Numbered from the stretch's first letter, positions 18,290-26,206 are shown. The stretch is DNA of 64,000 bases from Streptomyces sp. SN-593 (GCF_016756395.1 NZ_AP018365.1:4929001-4993000); one strand, 5' to 3'. Numbers and translations: made by a program. Notes: generated by a model not told the origin, from the sequence alone.

Positions 18290-18897
18290 CGAGCCATGCA
18301 GCGCGCCGGGCGGCCCGTGCCCTCGCCACGGCCGGGAAGAGGAAGGCGGCGGCGACTCCGCTGGTGCGGGGTGCCGATTGGCGGACCGCGACCGTCGCGA
18401 GCATCAGCTCGACCGGCACGATCACCACCACCGACGGCATCCCGGCACGGCGCGTCCAGACCTACTCCTACCCGGCTGTCGGCGACCGGGTCGTCATTTC
18501 CCGCAACGGCGCGGGCAACTGGATCGCCATCGGGCCGCTCGGTACGGGCACCGGGGCGTGGGTGACGATCCCCGCAGGCACCGGGTATACGGCCCTGTCC
18601 GGCTACCAGGCACCCACCTGCCGCCTCTCCGGCGATGCCGTGGAACTGCGCGGCTCGTACAGCAAGCCCGGCACCGGCGTGACGATCACCTACGGCGACG
18701 TCTTCGCGGTGCTGCCCGGCGGCTACCGGCCCGCAGCGGACACGGACATCACGCTCGTCATCAACCAGGGCACCTCGGGCGCCACCTATGGGACGTGCCG
18801 CGGCATCGTCCGTGCGGCCAGCGGCAACATCGAGCACCGCGGGCCCAACAACGGGAACTTCATCTCCATCCCGCCCATGACCCTCTGGACCACCTGA
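18286..18897 (+). CDS. Tail-tip protein, hypothetical
   Basis: 203 residues from GTG 18,286, overlapping the preceding stop (GTGA). A basic, Ala-rich N-terminus precedes a small OB-like segment (RTATVASISSTGTITTTDG, VGDRVVISRNGAGNWIAIGPL) typical of baseplate/tail-associated proteins. The C-terminal half is a beta-rich domain (LSGDAVELRGSYSKPG, VFAVLPGGYRPAADTDI) like those of tail fibre tips. Confidence 0.55.
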   Translation: MTSHAARRAARALATAGKRKAAATPLVRGADWRTATVASISSTGTITTTDGIPARRVQTYSYPAVGDRVVISRNGAGNWIAIGPLGTGTGAWVTIPAGTGYTALSGYQAPTCRLSGDAVELRGSYSKPGTGVTITYGDVFAVLPGGYRPAADTDITLVINQGTSGATYGTCRGIVRAASGNIEHRGPNNGNFISIPPMTLWTT

Positions 18898-18910
18898 CAG
18901 GAGCAAGACC

Positions 18911-19174
18911 ATGTCCTACGGGGACTGGACTCTCGACACCAACACGCCGACCTGGCGCCTCATCTTCCAGCACGCGAAGATCACCAGCTACGGGGCGACC
19001 GTCTTCGACATCTCCCACGGCATCACCGACGAGTCAGTGGACGACGCCGACATCGTGTTCCAGAAGCTCGTGGACCTGATCGCGTCCGACCCCGACTTCG
19101 AGATCCTGCTGGCGACGAAGACGGCACCGTCAGTGCAGCAGGTGACCCCCACGGAGGTGCCGGATGGCGACTGA
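18911..19174 (+). CDS. Small tail-region hypothetical protein
   Basis: 87 residues, ATG with AGGAGC upstream. Aromatic, acidic sequence (SYGDWTLDTNTPTWRLIFQ; ISHGITDESVDDADIVFQKL). No family recognised. It overlaps the next gene by 11 bases and lies among tail-tip genes. Confidence 0.6.
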   Translation: MSYGDWTLDTNTPTWRLIFQHAKITSYGATVFDISHGITDESVDDADIVFQKLVDLIASDPDFEILLATKTAPSVQQVTPTEVPDGD

Positions 19175-19775
19175 CCAGTGGGGGCAGGGCATCGACACCC
19201 TGGACTACACCGACCAGCCGGACCTGGTGGTCCTCGGCGCGTCCCTGCGGGACGGGCTGACGCCCCGGTCGGTGATGCGGTTCGCGGATGCTACGTCGCG
19301 GGATGCGGCGGTCGCCTCCCCGGTCGCAGGGATGATCGCGTGGCTGACCGCGACGAAGGTGTGGACGGGGTTCGACGGCACGTCGTGGGTGGCGCTCGCC
19401 GCAGGCACGCAGGCGTGGACGACACCGGTGCTGGCCACCGGGTACACCGCGAACGGCAACAGCAACGGCGTCCCGCAGTACAGGGTGGTCAATCTCTTCG
19501 GCGATCTGGTCGTCATGTGGCGGGGCGGCCTCGGCGTCACCTACACGTCCGGCGCTCCGGCGAACAGCGGGAACTTCCTGCATGACCCGCTGCCGGCCGG
19601 GGCAAGGCCGACGACCTTCCGCACGGTGACCGCGGCCTGCTCGGCGGTGTCGTCGGAGAGCTTGTCCGTGAAGATCGATTTCAAGGCGGACGGCACCTCG
19701 GCGATCGTCACCCAGTCCGGGGTGCAGCCGCCGTGGGTGTCCCTCAACAACATCATGTACAGCCTGACGTCCTGA
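19164..19775 (+). CDS. Tail fibre-like hypothetical protein
   Basis: 203 residues. The first part (DLVVLGASLRDGLTPRSVMRFADATSRDAA, GMIAWLTATKVWTGFDGTSWVAL) is a pattern seen near the foot of phage tail fibres. The second half is a beta-rich domain (GVPQYRVVNLFGDLVVMWRGG, SVKIDFKADGTSAIVTQSG) with the look of a receptor-binding head domain. Its stop overlaps the next ATG. Confidence 0.6.
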   Translation: MATDQWGQGIDTLDYTDQPDLVVLGASLRDGLTPRSVMRFADATSRDAAVASPVAGMIAWLTATKVWTGFDGTSWVALAAGTQAWTTPVLATGYTANGNSNGVPQYRVVNLFGDLVVMWRGGLGVTYTSGAPANSGNFLHDPLPAGARPTTFRTVTAACSAVSSESLSVKIDFKADGTSAIVTQSGVQPPWVSLNNIMYSLTS

Positions 19776-19936
19776 TGGCGTCTTCCCCGCGGCCTTCCGT
19801 GCCGCCCCCGGATCCTGCACCGCCCGCCGACGTGCAGACCCTCGTGGACGCCGGGCTCATGCCCGAGCAACCCGTGCCGTCCCCCGACCCGCCAGCGGAC
19901 GATCCTCCCGTCGAGGAACCCGCCACCACCACCTGA
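19775..19936 (+). CDS. Very small Pro-rich protein
   Basis: 53 residues from an ATG that overlaps the previous stop. More than a third proline (SVPPPDPAPPADV, SPDPPADDPPVEEP), with a short helix-like VQTLVDAGLMPE motif. Possibly an assembly or linker peptide of the tail tip. Supported mainly by the coupled start and by position. Confidence 0.45.
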   Translation: MASSPRPSVPPPDPAPPADVQTLVDAGLMPEQPVPSPDPPADDPPVEEPATTT

Positions 19937-19986
19937 CGCCCCGGAGCCGACCGGCCCGGGGCTCTCGCATGCCCACAGGAGAATAA

Positions 19987-20703
19987 GTGTCCGCTCTCAA
20001 GTACGGCCGTCTGCCAGGCGCTGTCCCGGTCGGCATCCAGTCGCTGCCCCATTACGTCGCAGGAGCCCTCCCGAAGGCTCCGGCCTCGGTTCCGCCGCCG
20101 GTCCTGGCCGAGTGGGGGATGCTCGGTAACGACGAGTTCGGTGACTGTGGCGTCGCCGGTATCGAGCACGTCTTCATGGCCGTTGCCGCAGACGTCGGCG
20201 CGACCGAGAAGTTCCCGACCGACAAGCAGACCGTGTCGTACTACCTGAAGTACACCGGCGGCCAGGACTCCGGGGTCGTCCTCTCCGACTTCCTCGCCTA
20301 CGTCCGCAAGCACGGTTACTACGGCCACAAGTTGGCGGCGTTCGCGCCGGTCGGCGTCCACGACGTCCCGACGTTGCAGTTCGCGCTGTGGGCCTACGAC
20401 GCCGTGTACTGCGGCATCACCGTCACCGAGCAGATGATGGCCGACTTCCAGGCCGGGCGGCCCTGGACGATGGAGTCCCTGAACTCCCCGGTCGACGGCG
20501 GCCACTGTGTGCCGATCGTCGGCTACGACTCCCAGTACCTGTACATCGTCACCTGGGGCGCCATCCAGAAGATCGCCTACTCGGCGTGGCACCACATGTC
20601 CGAAGAGGCGTGGGCGCTGATCCTCGGCGAGCACGCCAACGGTGACGGGCACGGCCTGTCCCTCAAAGCGCTTCAGGCGGACCTCGACAAGGTCGCGAAG
20701 TGA
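19987..20703 (+). CDS. Papain-like cysteine peptidase fold protein
   Basis: 238 residues from GTG 19,987, with AGGAGAATAA upstream. Two motifs suggest a C1/C39-type cysteine peptidase fold: NDEFGDCGVAGIEH near residue 50 (candidate Cys) and GGHCVPIVGYD near 180 (candidate His). No signal peptide. It lies between the tail-tip and lysis genes. It might cleave a structural protein or a cell-wall peptide, or it may be an inactive relative; the sequence does not tell. Confidence 0.6.
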   Translation: MSALKYGRLPGAVPVGIQSLPHYVAGALPKAPASVPPPVLAEWGMLGNDEFGDCGVAGIEHVFMAVAADVGATEKFPTDKQTVSYYLKYTGGQDSGVVLSDFLAYVRKHGYYGHKLAAFAPVGVHDVPTLQFALWAYDAVYCGITVTEQMMADFQAGRPWTMESLNSPVDGGHCVPIVGYDSQYLYIVTWGAIQKIAYSAWHHMSEEAWALILGEHANGDGHGLSLKALQADLDKVAK

Positions 20704-20951
20704 CCGCCCCGTCCGTGGGCCGTGTCGTCCACTACGTCTCCTACGGCACGCCGGGCGGCGAGTACACCTCGCAGTGCCGGGCCGCGATCGTCACCGACGC
20801 CGGTCCGCTCGGGGCCGATGCGGAGCCGGACCAGGTCTTCGCCAGCCTGTGCGTGCTCAACCCGACCGGGATGTTCTTCAACACCCACGTGCTCCAGGAC
20901 GAGGACGGCCACGTCGGCGGCACCTGGCACTGGCCGGAGCGTGTCGAGTGA
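20700..20951 (+). CDS. Small hypothetical phage protein
   Basis: 83 residues, GTG start overlapping the upstream stop. Beta-rich sequence with HYVSYGTPGGEYTSQCRAAIV and VCVLNPTGMFFN-like strands, ending GHVGGTWHWPERVE. This kind of small protein is common near actinophage lysis genes. Function unknown. Confidence 0.55.
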   Translation: MTAPSVGRVVHYVSYGTPGGEYTSQCRAAIVTDAGPLGADAEPDQVFASLCVLNPTGMFFNTHVLQDEDGHVGGTWHWPERVE

Positions 20952-21346
20952 GCACCATCGCGGTGGACTTCGACGGGGTGCTGCACTCCTACGAGCGTGG
21001 TTGGGCGGACGGCACGATCTACGGCGACTGGAAACCGGGTGCGGTGGTCGCCTTGTCCCAGCTCATGCGGCGCCATGCCGTGTTCGTGCACACCACTCGC
21101 CCGGCCCGACAGGTCGCCCGCTGGATCGAGCAGCGGTCCGGTCACGGGATCGAGTGCACCACCCGCGTTCCGCGTACCGGGTGGTTGCGGCGCCCCGGGT
21201 TCTGGAACGAGCACGGCGTGCTGCTGGTCACCGACCGGAAGCTCGCTGCGACCCACTACATCGACGACCGGGCGGTGCGATTCGAGACGTGGCCGCAGGC
21301 GCTGCGCGACGTGGGGATCGAACCGCTCGTGGGGGAGGTACCGTGA
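20948..21346 (+). CDS. HAD-like phosphatase
   Basis: 132 residues from GTG 20,948, overlapping the upstream stop. It begins with a HAD motif I, IAVDFDGVLHSY (nucleophile Asp and acid/base Asp), and ends with a motif-IV-like HYIDDRAVRFETW. The motif II Thr is probably in FVHTTRPARQV. Substrate unknown; small phage HAD proteins include nucleotidases and polynucleotide 3'-phosphatases. It precedes the endolysin with a GTGA overlap. Confidence 0.7.
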   Translation: MSTIAVDFDGVLHSYERGWADGTIYGDWKPGAVVALSQLMRRHAVFVHTTRPARQVARWIEQRSGHGIECTTRVPRTGWLRRPGFWNEHGVLLVTDRKLAATHYIDDRAVRFETWPQALRDVGIEPLVGEVP

Positions 21347-22215
21347 CCGGCTGCGAGGGCCAGGACTGGGCCTCTTACCAGTCCAGCACGCCGTCCACGA
21401 CGGGGCTGAGTTTCGCGGCCGTCAAGGCCACCGAGTCGACCACCTACACGAACTCCCGGCACGCCGCGCAGGTCGCGCACGCCCGCGCTGCTGGACTGGT
21501 CATCATCCACTACCACTTCGTGCGCCCCGGCTCCATGGCCGCGCAGGTCGCCTACTTCCTGAAGCAGGCCGTCGTGCAGACCGGGGACGTGCTGTGCCTG
21601 GACTGGGAGGACACCGGCGTCTCCGGCGCGGACAAGGACACGTTCCTCAAGGCCCTCCAGAAGGCCGCACCGGGCCACCGCGTGATCCTCTACTGCAACG
21701 TCGACTTCTGGAAGAACCGCGACACCACGAGCTTCGCCGCCGACGGCTTGTGGATCGCCGACCCCAGCGCCGCGAAGGGCTCCCCGCGGGTCACCGCGCC
21801 GTGGCTCATGCACCAGTACAGCGAGGCCGGCGGCATCGACCGCGACTACTGCAACCTCACCGCCACCCAGCTTCGCGCGTGGGCGGCCGGTACGACACCG
21901 ACCCCGGAGGACGACGTGGCGCTCACCACGGACGACATCAACAAGATCGCGGCGGCGGTGTGGGCTGCGGACGTGATCCCCGCGGCGCGGCCGCCGCACG
22001 CGAACGACGACTACAAGACGAACCCGACGTGGACCGCGAAGTACGGCGTGCAGGCTGCGGTCGAGGCAGCGCGTACCGCGTGCGATGTGGCGCCGGTCGC
22101 CCTCACCGACGCGCAGGTGACCGCGCTCGGCACGCAGCTCGCCGGGTCGGCCTCGTTCGCCACGGCTGTCGCGGAGCGGCTCGCCGACCTCCTCGCGCAG
22201 CGCCTCCAGTCCTGA
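21343..22215 (+). CDS. GH25 endolysin (lysozyme)
   Basis: 290 residues, GTG start. Residues 1-195 form a GH25 muramidase: QDWASYQ at the N-terminus (D8), LSFAAVKATE, and the catalytic strand CLDWEDTG (D87, E89, D90). The C-terminal ~90 residues (DDVALTTDDINKIAAAVWAAD onward) are a helical region often found in Streptomyces phage lysins and probably bind the wall or allow oligomerisation. No signal peptide, so release depends on the holin-like proteins next door. Confidence 0.88.
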   Translation: MTGCEGQDWASYQSSTPSTTGLSFAAVKATESTTYTNSRHAAQVAHARAAGLVIIHYHFVRPGSMAAQVAYFLKQAVVQTGDVLCLDWEDTGVSGADKDTFLKALQKAAPGHRVILYCNVDFWKNRDTTSFAADGLWIADPSAAKGSPRVTAPWLMHQYSEAGGIDRDYCNLTATQLRAWAAGTTPTPEDDVALTTDDINKIAAAVWAADVIPAARPPHANDDYKTNPTWTAKYGVQAAVEAARTACDVAPVALTDAQVTALGTQLAGSASFATAVAERLADLLAQRLQS

Positions 22216-22270
22216 ACTCCCCACTTCGGCACGCCCCGAAGTGGTTCCCACCAGCAGAAACGGATCCGCC

Positions 22271-22534
22271 ATGACTCTCTACGACTACCTCGCCTCGCTG
22301 TGGCGCACCGCGATCCCCCTGATCGTGGGCGCGCTCGGCACCTGGCTGGCGCACGCCGGGATCGGCATCGACAGCACCGTCCTGTCCGCGTGGCTCGGCT
22401 CCGCGTTCGCCGCCGCCTACTACGCCCTGTTCCGCCTCGCCGAGCAGCACGCCGGCGCCGCATGGGGATGGCTGCTCGGCCTCGCCCGGCCGCCGGCCTA
22501 CACCAAGCCCGCACCGGCCGTGAAGAGCGTCTGA
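22271..22534 (+). CDS. Holin-like membrane protein
   Basis: 87 residues from ATG 22,271. Two hydrophobic segments (TAIPLIVGALGTWLAHAG; VLSAWLGSAFAAAYYALFRLA) and a short C-terminal tail with Lys/Pro. Small size, two membrane spans and position right after the endolysin make a holin likely. Confidence 0.75.
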   Translation: MTLYDYLASLWRTAIPLIVGALGTWLAHAGIGIDSTVLSAWLGSAFAAAYYALFRLAEQHAGAAWGWLLGLARPPAYTKPAPAVKSV

Positions 22535-22563
22535 CCGACACCAGCACCACGTAGGGGGTGAGC

Positions 22564-22872
22564 GTGCCCGATGACGTCTCCGTGGGAGAGACCTACCGGC
22601 GCCTCCAGGACCACGAGAGGCGGACCCAGCGCGAGCACGAAGCGCTGGATACCCGCATCACGAATTTGGCGCGCGACACCGTGCCGCTCCAGCTCTACCA
22701 GCAGGGCGAGCGCGATCGGGACGACGACATGAAGGCCGTCACCGACCGGCTCGGGAAGGTCGAAGACCGGCCCGCAATGAGCCTCGCGCGCTGGCTGGGG
22801 ATCGTCACCGTCGTGGTCGCATTCCTCGCGCTCGCCGTGCAGGCATGGGGCACGCTGAAGGGGGCGCAGTGA
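22564..22872 (+). CDS. Coiled-coil protein with C-terminal membrane anchor (second lysis protein)
   Basis: 102 residues if it starts at GTG 22,564, which has TAGGGGG at a good distance; GTG 22,558 would abut the ribosome site. The first 75 residues are charged and predicted coiled coil (YRRLQDHERRTQREHEALD). Residues about 78-96 are a single membrane span (LGIVTVVVAFLALAVQAWG). This layout occurs in phage lysis cassettes as a holin partner or regulator. Confidence 0.65.
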   Translation: MPDDVSVGETYRRLQDHERRTQREHEALDTRITNLARDTVPLQLYQQGERDRDDDMKAVTDRLGKVEDRPAMSLARWLGIVTVVVAFLALAVQAWGTLKGAQ

Positions 22873-23588
22873 CCAGTCCACACGCGCTACCCAAGCTGCC
22901 CAGGCCCCGCCGCACTACCCTGCTGGTCGCGGCGGGGTGGGTGGCCGCTCTGGCCCTCGCCGCGTTCATCGCGATGGCTCTGCACTCCGTGCAGGACTCC
23001 AACCAGCGCCTCGCCAAGGGCCAAGCGGCGCAGAAGACCGTGATCTCCCGACTGTCGTCGGGGCTGGACACGAGCCGGAAGCAGCTCCAGCAGCACGGGG
23101 TGACCCCGTCGGCGCCCCCGGCGAAGAGCATCGTCCAGGACGTGCCGGGCGTGCCCGGGACACCGGGGGTCAAGGGCGAGCCGGGTAGTCCTGGACCGTC
23201 GGGGCCGCCGGGCAAGCCCGGGAAGGACTCGACGGTTCCGGGCCCGGCCGGGTCTCCGGGCGCCGACTCGACCGTGCCCGGGCCGGAGGGATCGCCGGGC
23301 GTGGCCGGTACGCAGGGCGATCCCGGGCCGGCCGGTCCTGCGGGCAAGGACGGGACGGACGGCAAAGACGGCCAAGACGGTAAGGACGGCGCGCCACCGG
23401 CCGGCTGGACGTTCACCGACGCGACCGGGCAGTCCTACACCTGCAGCCCGGTTGGCGACTTCGACCCGTCCGCGCCGCGGTACGCGTGCACGGCGGACGC
23501 CGCGGCGCCACCGGCGCAGTCCAGCGAGCGCGGCGGCCTGCTCGGCATCGGCATGCTCGTCACCTCGGCCGGCTATCGGCGGCTGTGA
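22869..23588 (+). CDS. Membrane-anchored collagen-like protein
   Basis: 239 residues from GTG 22,869 (AAGGGGG upstream). The N-terminus has one membrane span (LLVAAGWVAALALAAFIAMAL), then a helical stalk (residues 45-75). About 85 residues of Gly-X-Y repeats follow (GVPGTPGVKGEPGSPGPSG and similar, GKDGTDGKDGQDGKDG). The C-terminal domain has two cysteines (YTCSPVG, RYACTA). Last gene before the late-operon terminator. Collagen repeats are known in phage fibres, but the membrane anchor argues for a cell-surface protein. Role unknown. Confidence 0.7.
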   Translation: MTSPHALPKLPRPRRTTLLVAAGWVAALALAAFIAMALHSVQDSNQRLAKGQAAQKTVISRLSSGLDTSRKQLQQHGVTPSAPPAKSIVQDVPGVPGTPGVKGEPGSPGPSGPPGKPGKDSTVPGPAGSPGADSTVPGPEGSPGVAGTQGDPGPAGPAGKDGTDGKDGQDGKDGAPPAGWTFTDATGQSYTCSPVGDFDPSAPRYACTADAAAPPAQSSERGGLLGIGMLVTSAGYRRL

Positions 23589-23595
23589 CATCGCG

Positions 23596-23632
23596 AAAGC
23601 CCCCGCTCTCCTTCGGGAGGGCGGGGGCTTTT
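23596..23632 (+). terminator. Late-operon terminator
   Basis: Near-perfect stem: AAAGCCCCCGCTCTCC, loop TTCG, GGAGGGCGGGGGCTTTT. It lies 8 bases after the last late gene and ends in a T run, so it is a strong factor-independent terminator. Confidence 0.92.
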
Positions 23633-23749
23633 CGTCGTGCCCAAAAACCTCGAGGTCTGTGTCAAAGTGACGACAATGCTCTAGCGGTAGGGCTGTCGGT
23701 GGCCGGGGTTACCGTGGTGGTCCATCCATCCGGGCGGTGCGATGGAACC

Positions 23750-23777
23750 GGCCCCCGTCAACAGCGCGACGGGGGCC
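23750..23777. terminator. Second hairpin between convergent units
   Basis: Perfect 10-bp arms GGCCCCCGTC and GACGGGGGCC with an 8-base loop, lying 14 bases beyond the stop of the minus-strand CYTH gene. It has no strong T run but could terminate transcription from either side. Confidence 0.6.
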
Positions 23778-23791
23778 TTAGTCGTTCCGGG

Positions 23792-24349
23792 TCACTGCCG
23801 CGCGGCCGCCACGGCGTCGGTGTACTGCTCGGTCGTCAGGTCGCCGTCCTCGATGCCCAGCTCGGCGAGGACCGCGCGGACATCGGCGAGCGCGGCGTCG
23901 ACCTGGTCGTCCGGGACGATCGTCTCCAGCTCGATCCAGTGCTGCCCACCGACCTCGGGCACCTGCACGAGCGTGGCGAGCATCGAGCGGCCGCGGGCCT
24001 TGAAGTCGTAGTTGCGGCAGCGCTTCTCGAACTCGATCACCGGCGTATAGCCGAGGCCGCGCACGATCGCGTGCACCGCGGCGGCGTCCTCAACGGGTGT
24101 CTCCGCCTCCGGCTTGGAGCCGGACGCCTCGTCCACGCGGGCGCCCTTGTACGTGAGGACCGTGCTGGTGCTGTCCGGGCCGTGGACGGTGCGCACGCGC
24201 AACTCGCGGTCCCCATCGGTCAGCTCGCGGCCGGGGGTGTCGTAGTACGTGTCGTGGTAGACCTCGGCCCGGCCGTCGGCGCGGCTCTCCAGCTCGGCGT
24301 GGACGTGCTCGGGGTCGCGCACCCTGGCCTTCAGCTCCGCCTCGATCAA
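23792..24349 (-). CDS. CYTH-domain protein (class IV adenylate cyclase/triphosphatase-like)
   Basis: 185 residues. Begins with the CYTH signature IEAELKARV (ExExK). Further charged strands typical of the triphosphate tunnel follow: ELRVRTV, TVLTYKGARV, IEFEKRCRNYDF and HWIELETIV. CYTH enzymes act on nucleotide triphosphates, thiamine triphosphate or inorganic triphosphate using Mg2+. Which reaction applies here cannot be read from sequence. It lies 17 bases downstream of the HTH regulator and is probably its operon partner. Unusual as prophage cargo. Confidence 0.82.
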   Translation of the reverse strand: MIEAELKARVRDPEHVHAELESRADGRAEVYHDTYYDTPGRELTDGDRELRVRTVHGPDSTSTVLTYKGARVDEASGSKPEAETPVEDAAAVHAIVRGLGYTPVIEFEKRCRNYDFKARGRSMLATLVQVPEVGGQHWIELETIVPDDQVDAALADVRAVLAELGIEDGDLTTEQYTDAVAAARQ

Positions 24350-24366
24350 CTGCTCCTCCTCGCAGG

Positions 24367-25209
24367 TCAGATCGTCCGCTCGGCGTCCTCGGCGAGCGCG
24401 TCTAGCATCCTCCGGAACCCGGCGTACAGCGGGCCGCTCGGCGTGCTCATCACCTTGTACACCGCCGATTCGTGGCCTTCCCAGCCCGCGGTGAACGCCG
24501 AGAGGTACATGGTGCTGTCCAGCCGGATGATGCGCCAGGTCGGCAGGGTCCGGTACCGGTAGACGGCGAGCTGCCGCCCGGGCGCGAGGTCGCGCAGCCG
24601 GGCTTCCGACAGTCGGATGCCGCCGGCGAGGGACTCGGCTGACTCGCCGATCTCTGCCGCTCGGGTGGCCACCGTGGGCGCGTCGGGATCGAGCAGCAGC
24701 ACCCGTACCCGGGGCGGCTCACGGCGTGTCAGGCCGGCCCGTAGCAGCGAGTCATTGAGGGCCAGGAGGCCGAGGCCGCGCACGGCCAGGACGTCGATTT
24801 CCGCGGCGGTTGCGGCGTGGCGCTGGATTTCGTCGGCGGCCGCGGCCTGCGACCCGTAGACGCGGACTACCTCGGGGAACGCTGCCAGGTCGAAGGCGAC
24901 GCCGCCGGCGCGGGCCTCGCGGCTGGGGGCGAGGCCGAGCAGCCGGCGCGCGTCGTCCGGCATGCCGAGGCCGTCCGCGACCCGCTCGTACACGTCCAGC
25001 CGGCTCACCTCGCGGCGGCCGTTGATGATCTCGTTCACGCGGCTTTGCGTCATGTCGACGGCGGCAGCGATGCGGGCTTGGCTCGCGCCAGCGTACTTCT
25101 GGACGGCCCGGAGGACAGCGGACATGTCCCGGGCGCGCAGGGCCTCGCGGACAGCGGCCTGCTGCCAGGCCCAGTCGGGCATCTCCACGCGCGTGGTCGC
25201 GGTCGTCAC
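24367..25209 (-). CDS. HTH transcriptional regulator (XRE-type, DUF5919-like C-terminus)
   Basis: 280 residues; start taken at GTG 25,209, which has AGGAGG four bases upstream. Residues about 40-75 are a helix-turn-helix (ASQARIAAAVDMTQSRVNEIINGRREVS). The C-terminal ~160 residues (IDVLAVRGLGLLALNDSLLR, PRVRVLLLDPDAPTVATRAAEIGES) match the sensor-like region seen in Streptomyces HTH proteins with DUF5919. It is divergent from the small plus-strand genes, and a palindrome lies in between. It could be a prophage regulator or a carried host-type regulator. Confidence 0.8.
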   Translation of the reverse strand: MTTATTRVEMPDWAWQQAAVREALRARDMSAVLRAVQKYAGASQARIAAAVDMTQSRVNEIINGRREVSRLDVYERVADGLGMPDDARRLLGLAPSREARAGGVAFDLAAFPEVVRVYGSQAAAADEIQRHAATAAEIDVLAVRGLGLLALNDSLLRAGLTRREPPRVRVLLLDPDAPTVATRAAEIGESAESLAGGIRLSEARLRDLAPGRQLAVYRYRTLPTWRIIRLDSTMYLSAFTAGWEGHESAVYKVMSTPSGPLYAGFRRMLDALAEDAERTI

Positions 25210-25241
25210 GGCGCCTCCTGTACCGGGTGGGATCGAACCCC

Positions 25242-25256
25242 ATCTCACCGTGAGAT
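25242..25256. promoter_or_regulatory. Palindrome between the HTH gene and divergent plus-strand genes
   Basis: ATCTCAC-C-GTGAGAT is a perfect 7-bp inverted repeat about 33 bases upstream of the HTH start codon, flanked by two similar sequences TACCGGGTGGG (from 25,221) and TACCGGTGGGG (from 25,257). This is a natural operator candidate for autoregulation by the HTH protein. Confidence 0.6.
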
Positions 25257-25361
25257 TACCGGTGGGGTATCGAGTCCGTACCCACTGTGACCGACGCTCG
25301 AAGAGAAGACCCCGCGCCGTGCGACCGGCCGGGGCGTGGCCACGCCGAGAAGGGGCGCGAC

Positions 25362-25586
25362 ATGGAGACCGTACCGCAGCCAACTCCCTTTCCTGAGGGG
25401 CTTCTTCGCCGGAATCCGGTGTGGCCGTCGGTCGCGCGGATGGTGACCGTGACCCACTACGACGGCTCCGAGACTACGAGCGTGATGCGCGTGGTCTACG
25501 AGCCCGACACGCCTCCGCCCGGTAGGGACGTCCGACAGATCTGCATCCGGGCGTGCCGGAAGTGCGCTGCGGAGCCGGAGCAGTGA
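25362..25586 (+). CDS. Small hypothetical protein
   Basis: 74 residues from ATG 25,362 (GAGAAGGGG upstream); a longer version from GTG 25,287 would overlap the operator region. Sequence has VTHYDGSETTSVMRVVYEP and a C-terminal cysteine pair (ICIRACRKCAAE). It overlaps the next gene by a GTGA. Function unknown; cysteine-rich small proteins are frequent in phage accessory regions. Confidence 0.55.
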   Translation: METVPQPTPFPEGLLRRNPVWPSVARMVTVTHYDGSETTSVMRVVYEPDTPPPGRDVRQICIRACRKCAAEPEQ

Positions 25587-26140
25587 CCGCCTGGTGCACG
25601 CCGGGCCGCCACTCGATGCCCGACAGGGACATGACGCTGCTGAGGTACGAGCACACGCTCGACGGCGGCGAGATCCCCGTGTACGGATGCCCGCCTCACG
25701 TCCGCGAGCAGGGTCTCGTGCCGCGGCTCCCCGGCGGCGCGGCTTTCGTTGGCCACCGGAACACGTCCCCGACCGCGCCGATCGTCTGCGGCCCGCGGCC
25801 CACCCCGGGCGGTGCCCCCGTGCCGTGCGCGGAGTGCACGGAGCTGACCGCCGCCGGGCGCGACCCCCAGCGGATCCGCACCGGCCACGCGTCCCTCGAC
25901 CTGTACCGCCTCATCGAGCACCGCATCGCCGCTCACGACACCGCGCCGACATGGCGGGAGGACTGCGACGCCTGCGCGCGCTGGCAGGCCGGTGGCCGAG
26001 GCATCGCGGCCACCCTCGCGGCCCACTGGAGTCGGCACCACGGCGTGATGCACACGCTGGGTATCGCCTCCGGCGGCGCCGGCAAGGGCTTGTGCTTCGC
26101 TGACCAGCCCGCGGACGTGCCACTGCACACCGCCCCCTGA
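25583..26140 (+). CDS. Cys/His-rich hypothetical protein
   Basis: 185 residues, GTG start coupled to the upstream stop. Possible metal-binding pairs are spread along it: CTPGRH, CPPHV, CAECTEL and CDACARW. The middle has a helix (LDLYRLIEHRIAAHDTAPTW). Not recognised as a named family. Expressed with its neighbour in the prophage right-end accessory region. Confidence 0.55.
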   Translation: MTAWCTPGRHSMPDRDMTLLRYEHTLDGGEIPVYGCPPHVREQGLVPRLPGGAAFVGHRNTSPTAPIVCGPRPTPGGAPVPCAECTELTAAGRDPQRIRTGHASLDLYRLIEHRIAAHDTAPTWREDCDACARWQAGGRGIAATLAAHWSRHHGVMHTLGIASGGAGKGLCFADQPADVPLHTAP

Positions 26141-26166
26141 GACCGCCGCGACCCCGCGCGGCGAAA

Positions 26167-26206
26167 GGCTCTGGCGCCGGTGCCCCTGGATCCCGGCGCC
26201 AGAGCC
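26167..26206. other. Long hairpin between accessory genes
   Basis: Arms GGCTCTGGCGCCGG (26,167-26,180) and CCGGCGCCAGAGCC (26,193-26,206) are perfectly complementary over 14 bases with a 12-base loop. It sits 26 bases after a stop and 24 bases before the next start. No T run follows, so it may be a processing or attenuation element rather than a plain terminator. Confidence 0.7.

Noticed and set aside
22805..23416. Minus-strand collagen-like frame
   Set aside because: Mirror image of the plus-strand Gly-X-Y repeats; the plus strand has the ribosome site, membrane span and operon context.
24367..24383. Possible toxin-antitoxin pair (HTH plus CYTH)
   Set aside because: Sizes (280 and 185 residues) and the enzyme fold do not fit a known toxin-antitoxin type; kept as a cargo operon instead.
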